Origin: Vicugna pacos
Taxonomy: Eukaryota > Chordata > Mammalia > Artiodactyla > Camelidae
Length of the DNA: 64,000 bases
Reading direction: 5' to 3'
Assembly: GCF_048564905.1 (NCBI RefSeq)
Contig: NC_133005.1
Coordinates: 7,009,001-7,073,000 of the forward strand
The position numbers and the translations under genes were made by a program. The number at the start of each line of letters is the position of its first letter. Positions within the stretch are counted from its first letter, which is position 1. The notes under the pieces are model-generated. The model was given only the letters and a program-made list of their open reading frames with translations. It did not search any database and had not been told where the DNA came from. Shown here piece after piece: positions 35,290-47,340 of the stretch.

Positions 35290-35430
35290 TATTTTCTCTT
35301 GACCCCACTAGACCAGAAGCTCCATGAGGACAGGGAGTTCTTCCTGTTTTGCTCACTGCTGGCTTCCAGGTGCCTGTCACAGTGTCTGACACATCACAGC
35401 TCAACATATGCTTGTTGTGCGGCTGAATAA
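35290..35430 (+). mobile_element. L2 3' end
   Basis: Classic L2 tail landmarks are gaccagaagctccatgagg, acagggagttcttcctgt, ccaggtgcctgtcacagtg and acatatgcttgttg. It is an ancient CR1-like LINE relic, 3' end only. Confidence 0.88.
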
Positions 35431-38399
35431 CCAGATGCAGTGTGTGGGGTCTGGAGGTGCAGTGATAGGATCCAGTGCAGGTGAGAAGGCAGCGGGGCCA
35501 GGGGCTCCCTTCTCTAGGGAGGGTGAGCTGATTGCAGGTAACCCAAATAATTACTCACATTCTCCTGTACTATAACCCTCGTTCCCACAGTTCTCTGCTC
35601 TTTGCATTAGAGGGAACGAGGGGGAAACTCACTGGCCTGGGCATCACAGGACTGGGCCTGGAGCCATAGCTTTTCTAGTTGTCCAGGTTAAAAACAATCT
35701 GGTGACAAAAACCTACTAGTTAACTATACTCCAAAAGGGAAGGGGAAAACAGAACAAAGTGGCAAAGTAAATACGGATTTTAGAGACAGAGTTGTGGCTT
35801 TTTCACTCATTTATTAGGTATGAAATGTTAGTCATGGCCTCACTGAGCTTCAACTTCAGCCTAACTGAACAACAGGGGGAAAATAAAGCATTAAAACCCC
35901 TCCTATTCCATTCAATGTGTGACAATAACTTTGTTCGTTAACGGACAAAGTTAAATTGGGAATCACAAAGTGAGCTCATTCAATGCATTCCTATAATTTC
36001 TTGTCTCTCTCAACTTCAACAAGAATATAATACAAGGCACAGCCATCTGAGTGGGGAATTCTTCAAGCTTCTTTTGATTTCCCCTAATCTTCTACGGGGT
36101 CTCAGCCACACCAGCTCTGACAAAATGTTTTAAAGCAACTGGTTTTATCAACATTTTGCAGAGCCTTGGACTTTATTTTAGTAGAAACAATTACTCTCTT
36201 TTTGTTCACATGATGTTAAATCAAATTATTCCATTTCAATTGGCATAACCAGATCTGAAAGCAACAGACTTAAGAAGTCCACATTTCTACTGGTGGGAGC
36301 TGTTACTCTTGCTAAAGAGTAGCCAGCACACAGCCAGCCAGTCCGAGAGCAACATGTAGTGATCATCATATGGACATTTTACACAGAGTGAAAGGCATGC
36401 TCATTTTGTCAACTCAGAGGAAGATAATTTCCAAAATTTCCACTGAACCCATCTTGGAGTTGTTTGTCTCATTCAATTTATGTGTGTGCTTTTAATGAGG
36501 ACTGGAGACAGCTTGTTTAAGGCACTTAGTACAGTGCCCAGAATAACAGTAGGCACTGAATAAATGCAACTATATTGCGCCCAGAGACATAAAGAGTTTA
36601 GGCTAAGGATGACATCGGGTCTCTGCATTACAAGAGGTTTGATCATTGTTATGATTCCAAATTACTGATTCTAATCAGGTCTTGAGAGGCAAAATCGTAC
36701 ATTTTATTCAGGGAAGGTCAAGAGATTACACAATTAACAACCAAAACACTGTAGCTCAAACTGTCCAACAAGGAACTAACCAGTCACCCAGAACTGCCCT
36801 GAGAGTACAGAAGCTTGACTGTTTGGGTCATTTGATTGAGGCAAATGACAAATTCTGGGTCTTTCTGGGAGCTGGGATGATTCCACAGTATAAAACCTAC
36901 AATACAAGAAGTCCGTGAGTAAATTCTGGCCAAAGCTGGGAAGGTACCTAAAGATAGACCCGCAGCATATGGGATAAAGAAGACAACTTAGACTGCTGCA
37001 TCAAAGCAAGCTATAAGCCATGGTGAGTGCAGTTTTAACGCCAACCAAAATGTGCTCTTTGAAAATTAAAATGTATGGTATGTACGACAGCTCTCCAGCA
37101 ACACGAACATCCAATTAAGTAAAACATACCATTCCTTGGCCATGTGAGATAAGCTGGCGTTGACTGTTCTTGCATCCACAGACTCCTACTTGAACAAGTC
37201 TGTACACAAGACACTTGGAAGTTCCCATGAAACAAACAGATGCCTTGAGCTTTCACTGGTGAATTTAATCATTACCGTGTTATTACAATGATGAAAGATA
37301 CGCTAAACATTGTATTCCTTAAAGCCAACCACAGATCTAGGAAATTCCTGTCTCTTCTGTTGTGTCAATAACACCTGTTGTAAGATACTAAAGAGTTTAC
37401 TTCTGACAGAAGCTTTTCAACAATTTTTTTTATGTTGGAAGGTGGCTGTTTTATTTAGCAAAACAGCTAAGAGGTCTTTGGAGCTTCCCGTCTCATTAGT
37501 TTAACCGATACTTCATTACATCATTCAAATCTAGATTTTTATCACAAACGAATGCATTGTTCCTCCACCCAGAAAGCCAAAATAACTTTCAAAGAGTAAT
37601 CCTAAACTTCCTCCAGACTTCTCACAACACTGTAACTTTGGGGGAAACTGCCTGAAGGTAAGTTTTGAAGACATGTAGGAATCAAACGTTCCTTCCTCCA
37701 AGTCTACAAAGTTTTATATCCCAGAGTGAATGCTTACAAGAATAGTCACATAAATGGAGCACTGGGACCTTTACTGCCTACGTTGGTGAATAAAAGCGCA
37801 TTTAACAGTGAATAGTTTGAACAGTAATCCACAGAGCATACAGTTTCCATTTTTATCACAGCCAAAAAGTTCAAGAATCAGAAGGAGTTTATTGACTTAT
37901 GTGCCTTCATTGTGGCTGCACCATGTTCTATAGGTGGAAAACAAGTGATTGTCACTCATATAACTCGTAGCTAAACTAAGATCATCTTCAGTGGCAAAAG
38001 AATTAAAATACTATGTGGAAAAATATGTGTGTGTGTGTGTGTGTGTGTGTAAATAGCTAACTAGCCGATAGTTTACCTACTTAGAAAAAATAACTCTGCT
38101 TAGTTAGTGTAATTAAAGATATGCTTTAAAAGGGTGTTGAAACTGTTAGTTACTAAGAGACCCTTGGGCAATCTCACACTTACAGGACAGCACTTCCTTC
38201 AGAAGTTGACTCTGAGGTAATTTTATGACTTGTTTTTGCTTCTTGTGGTTTGGTTAAAGTAAATGTAGCCCAGATAGATGGGACATATTTATACCATATC
38301 AAAAGGGACTAATTATTTCACAATTATTTCCTGTGACCTTAAGAAAAATGCCAGCAAAGCCTCTACCTATGAAATTCTCCCATATGAATGGTTCTTATT
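35431..38399. other. Mostly unassigned sequence
   Basis: A short L2- or MIR-like tail occurs at about 36505-36570 (ggcacttagtacagtgccca), and there is a GT tract at 38026. Otherwise no family or gene is recognised. Confidence 0.45.
38026..38050. repeat. (TG)n microsatellite
   Basis: About 12 uninterrupted TG units are present. Confidence 0.95.
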
Positions 38400-38560
38400 G
38401 CTACTAGCTTTGTTTAATGACAGATCTAATTACCAATTTCTTCTCTCAGACCAGGGGCTGCTTGACAACAGAAAATATATTTGTTCATCTTTTGTAACCT
38501 TAGGAACTTACACAGGGCTTGGGGCCTAGTAGAGTCTCAATGAATACTATTGTATGGTGA
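38400..38560 (+). mobile_element. L2 3' end
   Basis: L2 tail landmarks are cagaccaggggctgcttgac, tttgttcatcttttgtaacc and gggcttggggcctagtagag, followed by tctcaatgaatac. It is ancient and partial. Confidence 0.8.
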
Positions 38561-40179
38561 GTAAAGAAAAAACGCATGTAGTATTCAGTACTGTTTCTGA
38601 TAATTTTTATATAAATGGCATATTCTGTTTCCCCTGATGACAGTGGAAGGCTAAGGTTCACAAGTCCACACCAAGAACATTCCTTCAAAGCAGCCTTTTT
38701 GGCCCATGTGATAGCAATAGAGTGTATATTTGTTTCTAACTGGATTGGTTTTGAAATCAGATTTCATTTGTTGTTGTTTTAAAGAGAGAGAGAGAGATTT
38801 AAGGTTTCTCTTGAAAAACACAAATTTGACAGCAGCAGTGGGCCCAAATGCCCACATGGCTTTAATCAGCTGGAGCCTGTCCCATTTAGAAGGTTCCAGT
38901 TCAGTACCACTCCCCACTGTCTCCAGGCACTGAGGCAAATCCTCAGGTTCCATTTACAACGGCATGCAATTTGATTTCTTATGCTTTGCTCATTTATGTT
39001 ATCTCCCAGGTCCCCACGGGCATTGGAGTTTGCACTGCATCAAACCTAGATAATATTCCCCACCCTGTGTCTAATATCAGGCTGTATATGCACCAGAAAA
39101 TGAGTAAATACTGGTTGATAATGATACGGTCATTGATCATAGTAATATGAAAACCAACCAACGAGGTAACATATCCTAGAAAATACTGCCACACCTCCAA
39201 AAAGAAATCCTACTCGAAAATCCAAATTTTAGATTTTTAAACTTTTGTTTACAAATTAATGTAGTCAAACAGAGAATAAACAATGCATGTTGCAGTGTAC
39301 TACAAGCCAATGACAAACTGACAACAATTATAGAATATTTTAAATACTTTTTAAACACAGTTGAACACCTATAGTTTGATCTCAGATTCATCCATTTGAC
39401 CCTCAACATTTTAGAGGAAACCTGGACAGACATTCTCTCTAGCCAACAGCAAACAGCAAATATGACAGAGCAGAGTGCTATGTGATTCTTCTCTTGGCCT
39501 TCAGACAGTGGCTCTTAAAAAGGAGAAAACTGAAGGCCTGGATACTCAGTCCCTGAGCAATTGAGTGTTGAGTGAACCACGCTTGGACAAAGCACTTTCA
39601 GAGGGGATCTGGTAGTTTGTCAAGTAAACATTGACTCACTGACAGCTGTAGTGCCCCAAGTGTTCTGGGTCCTTCTCTTCCCCAAACACGCACTTTGGGT
39701 TGCTGTTGAGACCTTTTACCTGCTTTCAATCCAGCCCTGTCTGTCCACACGGTTCTTAAGAACATAGGTATAGAGGGTTTTGCACCTTTCATGTCTTCTC
39801 CCATTACAAGAATTTTTGCTAGGGTCTGATGAAGGGAAAATCGTGGTATAGTACAGCAGAGGCAGGGTATGGGATTGTTTTTCAGTAGTCAAAATCTTTA
39901 AAACTCAAAAATATTATTATGAATTACATCTTTTGAAATTATGAAAGCACTACAAGCATGTAGAGAAGCATGGAGAAAACCTGTGTATTCTTCAGCCACC
40001 TATGTCAAATTCTAATGTTTTGCCATATTGGCTTCAGAAATATTCATTGAAATATAACACATGCACAGCAAACTAGACATATGTTAAGCTGGACGGCATG
40101 ATGGACTTCCAGATCAAGTTGGGGAACATCACCTGAATCCCAGAAGCCTCAACTATGCCCAGTCCCAATCATCTGTAAC
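38561..40179. other. Mostly unassigned sequence
   Basis: The part at about 39940-40070 resembles a decayed reversed L1M 3'UTR (taatgttttgccatattgg) but is too diverged to call firmly. Nothing gene-like is seen. Confidence 0.4.
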
Positions 40180-40640
40180 TGATCTTGATGCTTGGGAATA
40201 CAAGTCCATCAAATTTGTTCTTCTTTAAGACTGTCTTTGCAATTCTTGGTCCCTCCATTCCCATATTACTTTTAGTATCCACCTGCTACCTGACGCACGC
40301 ACACACACACACACATATACAGGTTCTGGAATGCTTATTTATTACACTGAATTTAAAGATCAACATGCAGAGAACTGATATTTTATTTTCTGTCGATATT
40401 TTATTTTCTGTCTTTTAATCAGTGAACATGGTATATCTCTCTATTAATTAATGTCATTTTTTTCTCAGTAATGTTTTGAATTTTCTCTGTAGAGGCTTAT
40501 ATCTTGTTAGATTAATTCCTAGAAATTTGATGTTTTCTGAAGATATTTAAAATGTATAATTTTTCTTTAAAATATGTATGCTTTTAATTTTTTTTCTTAT
40601 TTTGCTGACTTTTTTGGCTTTAAAATTTCATCTTATTCTT
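40180..40640 (-). mobile_element. Old L1 ORF2 fragment
   Basis: Reversed ORF2 landmarks are tttgttcttctttaagactg, aatcagtgaacatggtatat, ctcagtaatgttttgaattt and ttagattaattcctagaaat. A CA microsatellite sits within it. It is probably a different insertion from the L1 that starts at 40650. Confidence 0.8.
40294..40320. repeat. (CA)n microsatellite
   Basis: A CA run of about 11-12 units with a GC interruption at its left. Confidence 0.9.
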
Positions 40641-40760
40641 TGACAAATAAAAATTATATATATATTTTAGATATGCAATTTGATGATTTTGTAAATGTAT
40701 ACATTGTAAAATGATAACCATAGCAAGCTAATTAACACATCACCTCACAGAGTTACCATT

Positions 40761-40776
40761 TGTGTGTGTGTGTGTG
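40761..40776. repeat. (TG)n microsatellite
   Basis: Eight TG units lie inside the old L1 3'UTR. Confidence 0.9.
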
Positions 40777-41108
40777 ATGAAAATACAACATTTACTCTCA
40801 GCAAAGCAAATTTCAAGTATACAATATAGTACTGTTAGCTATAGTCATCACATTGTACATTTGATCCCCAGAACGTATAAGTCTGTACCCTCTGAGCAAC
40901 AATTCCTCATTTCCCCAAACCCCAGTCCCTGGCAACCATCTTTCTATTCTTCAATTCCACATAGAAATACAATCATACAGTATTTTTCCTTCTGTCTAGT
41001 TTATTCACTTAGCATAATTTTCCCCAGTTTCATTCATGTTGCAAATGGTAGAATTTCCTTCTGTTTTACAGCTGAATAATATTCCATTATATATATAATA
41101 CCCATCAT

Positions 41109-41139
<31 letters not shown>

Positions 41140-41152
41140 TATATATATACCT
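41109..41152. repeat. (AC)n(AT)n microsatellite
   Basis: Eleven AC units are followed by an AT-rich run, within the old L1. Confidence 0.92.
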
Positions 41153-43085
41153 ATCACATTTTCTTTATCCATTTATCTATTGATGAACACTTAGATTGTT
41201 TTCACATCTGGCTAAAGTGAACAACTGTGCAATAAAAATGGGAATGCAGATATTTCTTCAAAATACTGATTTCACTTTTTTTGGATATATACCCAGAAAT
41301 GGGATTACTGGATCATGCAGTGGTTCTAATTTTAATTTTCTGAAGTAACTACATACTGTTTTCCATAATGGATGTATCAATTTACATTCCCATCAACATC
41401 ATACCAGAGTTCCCTCCTCTCCATACCCTGGCCAACATTTGTCTCTCGTCTTTTTGGTAACAGGCATCCTAACAACCATGACGTGGTACCTAATTGTGGT
41501 TTTGCTTTGTGCTTCCTGGATGGTTAATGATGTTGAGTTCATTTTAATAAACCTTTTGGGCATTTGTATGTCTTTGAAAAAATGTCTATTCAGGTCCTTC
41601 ATTCATTTTTTAATTGCTTTAAAATTTTTTTGAGATTGAGTTATATTAGCTTTTTATACATTTTGAATATGAACCACTTATCAGATACATGGTTCGAAAA
41701 TATTTTCCCCATTCCATAGGATGCTCTTTCATTTTGTCGATGGTTTCCTTTGCTATGCAGGAGCTTTTTAGTTTGATGTAGCGTCACTTCTTTATTTTTG
41801 CTTTTGTTGACTTTAGTGTTTGCTTTCAGTATCATATCCAAAAAATAACTGCCAATACAAATGTCAAGGAACTTTTTTTCTATACATTTTTCTAGGATTT
41901 TATGGTTTTAGGTCTTACACTTAAGTCTTTTATCCATTTCGAGTTGATTTTTGTGTATGGGATAAGATAAAGGTCTAATTTCATTCTTTTGCCTGTGACT
42001 ATCCAGTTTCCCCAACACCATTTATTAAAGAGCATATCTTCTCCCCACTGTGTATTTTAGCACTCTTGCACAATAATTGACCATATGTATTTGAGCATAT
42101 TTCTGGGTTCTCTATTTTATTCCATTGTCTATGTGCTAGTTTTTAATGCCAGTATCGTACTGTTTTGAGTTCTCTAGCTTTGTAATATAGTCTGAAATTA
42201 GGAAGTGTGATGTCTCCAGCTTTGTTCTTCTTTCTCAAGACTGCTTTGGCTATTCAGGGTCTACTGTGTTTCCATACAACTTTCAGAATTATTTGTTCTA
42301 TTTCTGTGAAAATTACCATTGGAATTTTGAACAATCTATAGATCACTTTGGGTATTGTGGACATTTAACAATATTAATTCTTCCAATCCAAGAACACAGG
42401 ATATATTTTCATTTATTTGTGTTATCTTGAATTTTTTTCATAAATATCTTATAGTTTTCAGTGTACAGATCTTTAACTTCTTTGGTTAAATTACTTTCTA
42501 AGTATCTTATTGTTTGTGATGCTACTGCAAAGGAGATTGTTTTCTTAATTTCTTTTTTGGATAGTACATTTTTAGTGTACAGAAGCACAACCAACTTGTG
42601 TATGTTGATTTTGTATCATGCAGCTTTACTGAATTAATTGACTAGTTTTAATGGTTTTTTGGTGGACTCGTCACAGTTTTCTGTATATAGGAGCATATCA
42701 TCTGCAAACAGAACAATGTTTTTTAACATTTCATTTTCTAATTTTCCATTTATGATATTTAGAAATACTATCGGTTTCTATATATTGACTTCACAAATAT
42801 TGCTAAATCCATGTATTAATTCTAAGCTCATATGAATATTTTTAAAGATTTTCTAAAACATGTTATTTCTTTACATTTTTTATTGAGTAATAACTAATTC
42901 ACAATGTTGTGTCAAATTCTAGTGTACAGCACAATTTTTCAGTCATACATGAACATGTATATATTCATTGTCACTTTTTTTTTTTTTTTTTTTGGCTATG
43001 AGCTACCACAAGATCTTGTATATATTTCCCTGGGCAATACAGTATAATCTTGTTTATCTATTCTGCATTTTAAAATCCCATCTGT

Positions 43086-43106
43086 CCCTTCCCATTCCCT
43101 GCCCCC
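43086..43106 (-). other. Potential G-quadruplex in L1 3'UTR (copy B)
   Basis: On the minus strand there are four G-runs of three or more with loops of one to five bases, at the same 3'UTR place as in the L1 at 10382. Confidence 0.7.
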
Positions 43107-43189
43107 TTGGGAACCACAAGTTTGTATTCAATGTCTCTGAGTCTGTTTCCGTTTTGTATTTATGTTTTGTTTGTTTATTTGTTCTTTTT

Positions 43190-43557
43190 TAGATTCCTCA
43201 TATAAGCAATCTCATATGGTATTTTTCTTTCTCTTTCTGGCTTACTTCACTTAGAATGACATTCTCCAGGAACATCCATGTTGCTGCAAATGGCATTATG
43301 TTGTCAGTTTTTGTGGCTGAATAGTATCCCATCATATAAATATACCACATTTTCTTTATTCAGTCATCTGTTGATGGACATCTAGGCTGCTTCCACTGTT
43401 TGGCTATTGTAAATAGTGCTGCTATGAACACTGGGGTACAGGTGTCATTTTGAAGTAGGGTTCCTTCTGGATATACATCTAGGAGCAGGATTCCTGGGTC
43501 CTATAGTAAGTCTATTCCTAGTCTTCTGAGGAATCTCCATACTGTTTTCCACAGTGG
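43190..43557 (-). pseudogene. ORF2 tail of copy B (~122 codons)
   Basis: It starts at the codon for Pro before LWKTVWRFL, as in copy A, and ends at the usual ORF2 stop (complement of tta at 43190-43192). Internal stops are present. The zinc knuckle and all catalytic domains are absent because of the upstream junction. Confidence 0.9.
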
Positions 43558-43699
43558 ATTTCCTTCCTTCCCTCTCCCACTCTTAATGATTTAGATGTCT
43601 TCTTTTACAATTTTGTGTTTACCCTTTTTGTAATTCATGGCAATTATCTCCCTTCCAGTTATGAGTTTCTCATTTTTGTAGCATCCTGCTTCTTTTCTA

Positions 43700-44604
43700 T
43701 TAGAGTAGACCTGTGAATATTTCTTTTAGCATGGGTTTGGTGTTGCTAAACTCTTTAATTTTTTGCTTGTCTGTGAAGTTCTTTATCACTCCTTCTATTC
43801 TAAAGGATAGCCTTGCTGGAGAAAGTATCCTAGGCTGCATCTTTTCTTCATTCAGGAAGTTGAATATATCTTGCCACTCCCTTCTGGCCTGTAGTGTTTG
43901 TGTAGAGAAATCAGCTGAGAGCCTTATGGGGGTTCCCTTGTAATTCACTCTTTGTTTTTCTCTTGCTGCCTTTGGGATCATTTCTTTATTCTTGACTCTG
44001 GCCATCTTGATTATGATATGTCTTGGTGTGGGTCTGTTTGGGTTCTTGCTGTTTGGGACCCTCTGAGCCTCCTGTACTTGGATATCTGATTCTTTCTTTA
44101 GGTTTGGGAAGTTTTCAGTCATGATTTCTTGAAATACCTTTTCAATCCCCTTTGTTCTTTCTTCCCCTTCTGGAACCCCTATTATGCATAGATTGGCATG
44201 CTTTATATTATCCCATAGATCCCTTATATTGTTTTCATTGTCTTTTATTTGTTTTTCTCTCAGCTGTTCTCATTGGGTGCTTTCTGTTGTCCTGTCTTCT
44301 AGGTCACTTATTTGTTCCTCTGCATTATCTAGCCTGCTTTGTACAGCCTTTAGGTCAGCTCTCATCTCAGCAAATGAGTTTACTAATTCTACTTGGTTCT
44401 TTATAGCTTCAGTTTCATTTTTGACATATTTTTTTGACATATTTTCGACACTATTTCTTTTAGTTCCTTCAGTACTTTGATCAGTCCTTTTTTGAAATCT
44501 TGATCTAGTAGGCCATCAATATCTATTTCCTTGATTATGCTTTCAGGGGATTTCTCTTGATCTTTTAATTGGTAGTGGTTCCTCTGATTCTTTATATTGC
44601 TCAT
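43700..44604 (-). pseudogene. L1 ORF1 of copy B
   Basis: ATG at 44604 starts MSNIKNQRNHYQLKDQEK, matching copy A. The coiled-coil part is broken by a small insertion and rearrangement around 44400-44450. The RRM and C-terminal part are open from 44122 down to a stop at 43700. This copy keeps the proper C terminus (SNTKPMLKEIFTGLL) that copy A has lost. The TGA at 44272-44270 is identical in position to that of copy A. Over the shared RRM/C-terminal stretch I count about five residue differences in 120. Confidence 0.92.
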
Positions 44605-44769
44605 ATCTCTCTGGCACTGTGGCTTAAGGAGAATCAGTTATCTAGTTCTCCTGGAGATGCTGTGCTCTTAAAGATTTTATTGAGAGGTCTTTTTGTCTTC
44701 GCCCTGTTTTGCGAACTCAGCTTGCTGTTTCCAGAGGCCCTCTGTTGGCACCCTAATCTGTGCTGCTCC

Positions 44770-45010
44770 CCATGGCTGTCGGCTAGCAGATGGTGCCCCC
44801 TCCTAACACTGGGTCAGGAGCTGAGCTCTTACCTGGTGGCAGGTGGATTACTCCCCCTCCCAATGCTGCAGTCAGATGCTGCACTCAAGGGGAGGCAGGT
44901 GGGCAGATTGTGCCCCCTCCCAGCACCGTGGTCCGGTGCTGCATTCCTGCCTGGAAGGAGGGGTGGCCACCCGCCCTCTCCCGGCACTGGTCGCTCCACT
45001 GCTCTGTGCA
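44770..45010 (-). repeat. Four ~60-bp monomers in the L1 5'UTR (copy B)
   Basis: The complement of the copy A array. The pyrimidine-rich core (ccccctcc or similar) recurs at about 44796, 44853, 44913 and 44974, a spacing of 57-61 bp. Same copy number and order as in copy A. Confidence 0.83.
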
Positions 45011-47340
45011 GCTGCCCACTCCACCTCGGGTTGATGCTCCATAGGTGGGCTTGGGGAAGACTGTGGAATGGATCTGCCCCTGCTCAGTGCCAAATCTCAG
45101 CACCTTGTTTGTCTTTGCGGCACAAGTTCTCTGAGGTGCCAGGGCAGAAAGATCCTATCCGCCTCGGGCTGTAAACAAGTCTCAGTCCTGCCTAGGAGGT
45201 TGATGAGCCCCCAGGTGCAGATTCAGGTCTCGGTTCTGCCTCAGCTAGGGTGCTGTGCACAGGAGGAGATGGCAGCTGTGGCTGAGCCCCACCTCTCTTC
45301 TCACGAGATGCACCAGTAATGGCGGTGCAGGTCTGAGGAGATAAAGAACATGGTGCCCCTCCCCCCAGGGCACAGCAGCCATGTTGCTTTGCTTTTTTCA
45401 CAATTCATAGGGGACTGTGGTTTTTCTGCTCTGTATCCCCTCCCAGCCACGATGCGCAGCACCATGCAGTCCTCTGGGGGCTGCCGCAGTGCAGCCACCC
45501 CTGTCCTCCACCCAACTCTGGAGGCCTGTCCCAGCCCCAGCTGCCAGCTCGTGCCTCAGGCTGGGTGTCGCAGGGAACCTTTGTGCCTGTTTAACTCAGT
45601 TCATCAGTCAAGGGGTGCTCGGGGCAGATCTGAGCCTCGGAGGCTCCCCTTCCATCCTGCTGGCCTCTCTGTTGGAGAGGGGAGACCCAGCAAATGAGTG
45701 CCAGTCCTTCTTTACCACTCCCTCCCCGCGGGATCAGTCTTACACTCTTTTGCTTTTTCTTCTTTCTTTTTTCCTTTTCTCCTACCAGATTTTTGGCGTC
45801 TTTGTCTTTCAAAGAGGGCAATGTTCTGTCAGAGTTCAGCAGGTGCTCTAGTTGGCTAAGTAGGTCCGTAGATGTGAGTTTTGGTGTATTTTTGGGAGAG
45901 GGTGAGTTATGAACGTCCTTCTACTCCACCAACTTGCTTCCCTCTTAACCATGCTATTTTTTAACAATTTTTTTTTAATTTCTTCCCTTCTAGTCTTTAT
46001 ACACTGTAATTATTTTTCTTCTCTTATTGCACAGTTAGGACAGGTAGGAAAATGTTAAGTAGAACTGATTATAGTAGAATCTGTTTCATTCATGATCTTA
46101 GTTTGAAAAGATCTCTCACCATTAAATATAATGATTTTTGTTTTGGGTAGATGCTTTCAACAGATTCAAGAAGTCTTCTATTCCCAATTTGTTGAGAATT
46201 TTTAGTGTGTATGAATGCTAAATTTTATCCAAAACTTTCTTCTACATCTTTTGAGATGATCATATTTGTATCTTTATTTTGTTAATTGACTAGTTATATA
46301 AATTCATCTGTGACTGAACAATTTCTAGGAATTATTCTAAGAATAATCCCAGCTCAATTTTAATATACTATCCTGTTTATATTTTCCTGAATCCTATTTG
46401 ATATTTTTTTTGTTCACAAAAGAAATTTGCCTGTAATTTACCTTTCTTACATAGTTCTTTCCAGATTTTGCCATCAAATTGATGCTGACCTCATGAAATA
46501 AGTTTGAAAATATTCCCTTCTCCCTATCTCTTATTCTTTGGAAGGCTTTATAAAACAAAATAAATTCCTTCCTTGCATAATTGAAAAATTTCACCAGTAA
46601 AAATAGCTGGGTGTTTTCTTTGTGGAAAGGTTTTAAATTATGGTTTAAATTTATTTTAAAACTTTGTATTTAGATATTTTAAGCCAAAAGGAAATGTCAA
46701 CTTTAAAAAAAGATGTTTAAATATATGAACATAAAGTTATTCATACTATCCTGTTTTTAACATTTTTTATAATTTTGCCAATGATCGCTGGTATTGGTAA
46801 AATGTGCTCTCTTGCCCTCTCTTTCTGCATCAATTGTTAGAGTTTAAAATATTATTACTCTTTTAAAGAACAGCTCTTACCTGTTTGAAGTTCTCTATCT
46901 TGTACTTGTTTTCCATTACATCTATTTCTTCTCTTCTCTTTATTATTACCTTTCTTGTACTTTTCCTTCTTGAAATGAATATTTAAGTCATTGGTTTTCA
47001 GCCTTTTGTACTTTCTAATACATGCCTTTACTGCTATAAACTTCCTTCTAAGGACTCCTTTAGCTGAATTCCACAAGTTTCAATATGTAATATTTTCATT
47101 ATCTTTCATTTCAAAATATTTTCTAATGTCCATCAAGATATTTTAAGTCCATAAATTGTTTGGGTCTTTTAATTTCTAACCATTTAGACATTTCTGATTT
47201 AACATTTTATTATTAATATCTAGGTTAATTCCACTGTCAGAGAATATACTCTATACGAAAATTTTTAAGCATAACACCAAGATGAATTTAACCCTTTGAA
47301 ATTGAATGAGTCTTCCACATGGTTATTTTAGACTCCACAC

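Larger units (their letters stand above)
42872..45946 (-). mobile_element. ORF2-less L1, copy B (HAL1-like)
   Basis: On the minus strand the order is a full 5' end at 45946, a CpG-rich 5'UTR, ORF1 (44604 to 43700), a short spacer, then a junction at 43558/43557 to the last ~122 codons of ORF2, the 3'UTR and an A-rich tail. It carries the same junction to the same ORF2 codon as copy A. The likely target-site duplication is aaacatgttatttctt (42856-42871) and aaccatgctatttttt (45947-45962), 13 of 16 identical, so it is its own insertion, into an old L1. It is inverted relative to copy A, with 18 kb between them. An A-run of 18 in the 3'UTR is an internal expansion. Confidence 0.93.
40650..47340 (-). 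mobile_element. Old L1M, ~3.6 kb, interrupted by L1 copy B
   Basis: On the minus strand this is one long old L1, running from mid-ORF2 at the right (tgatcatatttgtatcttta, atcaaattgatgctgacctc at 46250-46500) to the 3'UTR at the left (cccagtccctggcaaccatc at 40920). Copy B (42872-45946) splits it, and the coding order continues across the insert. Minus-strand frames at 41399-41602, 41641-41841 and 42409-42594 still read as ORF2 pieces with many stops. TG and CA tracts lie at 40761-40776 and 41109-41130. Confidence 0.88.
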
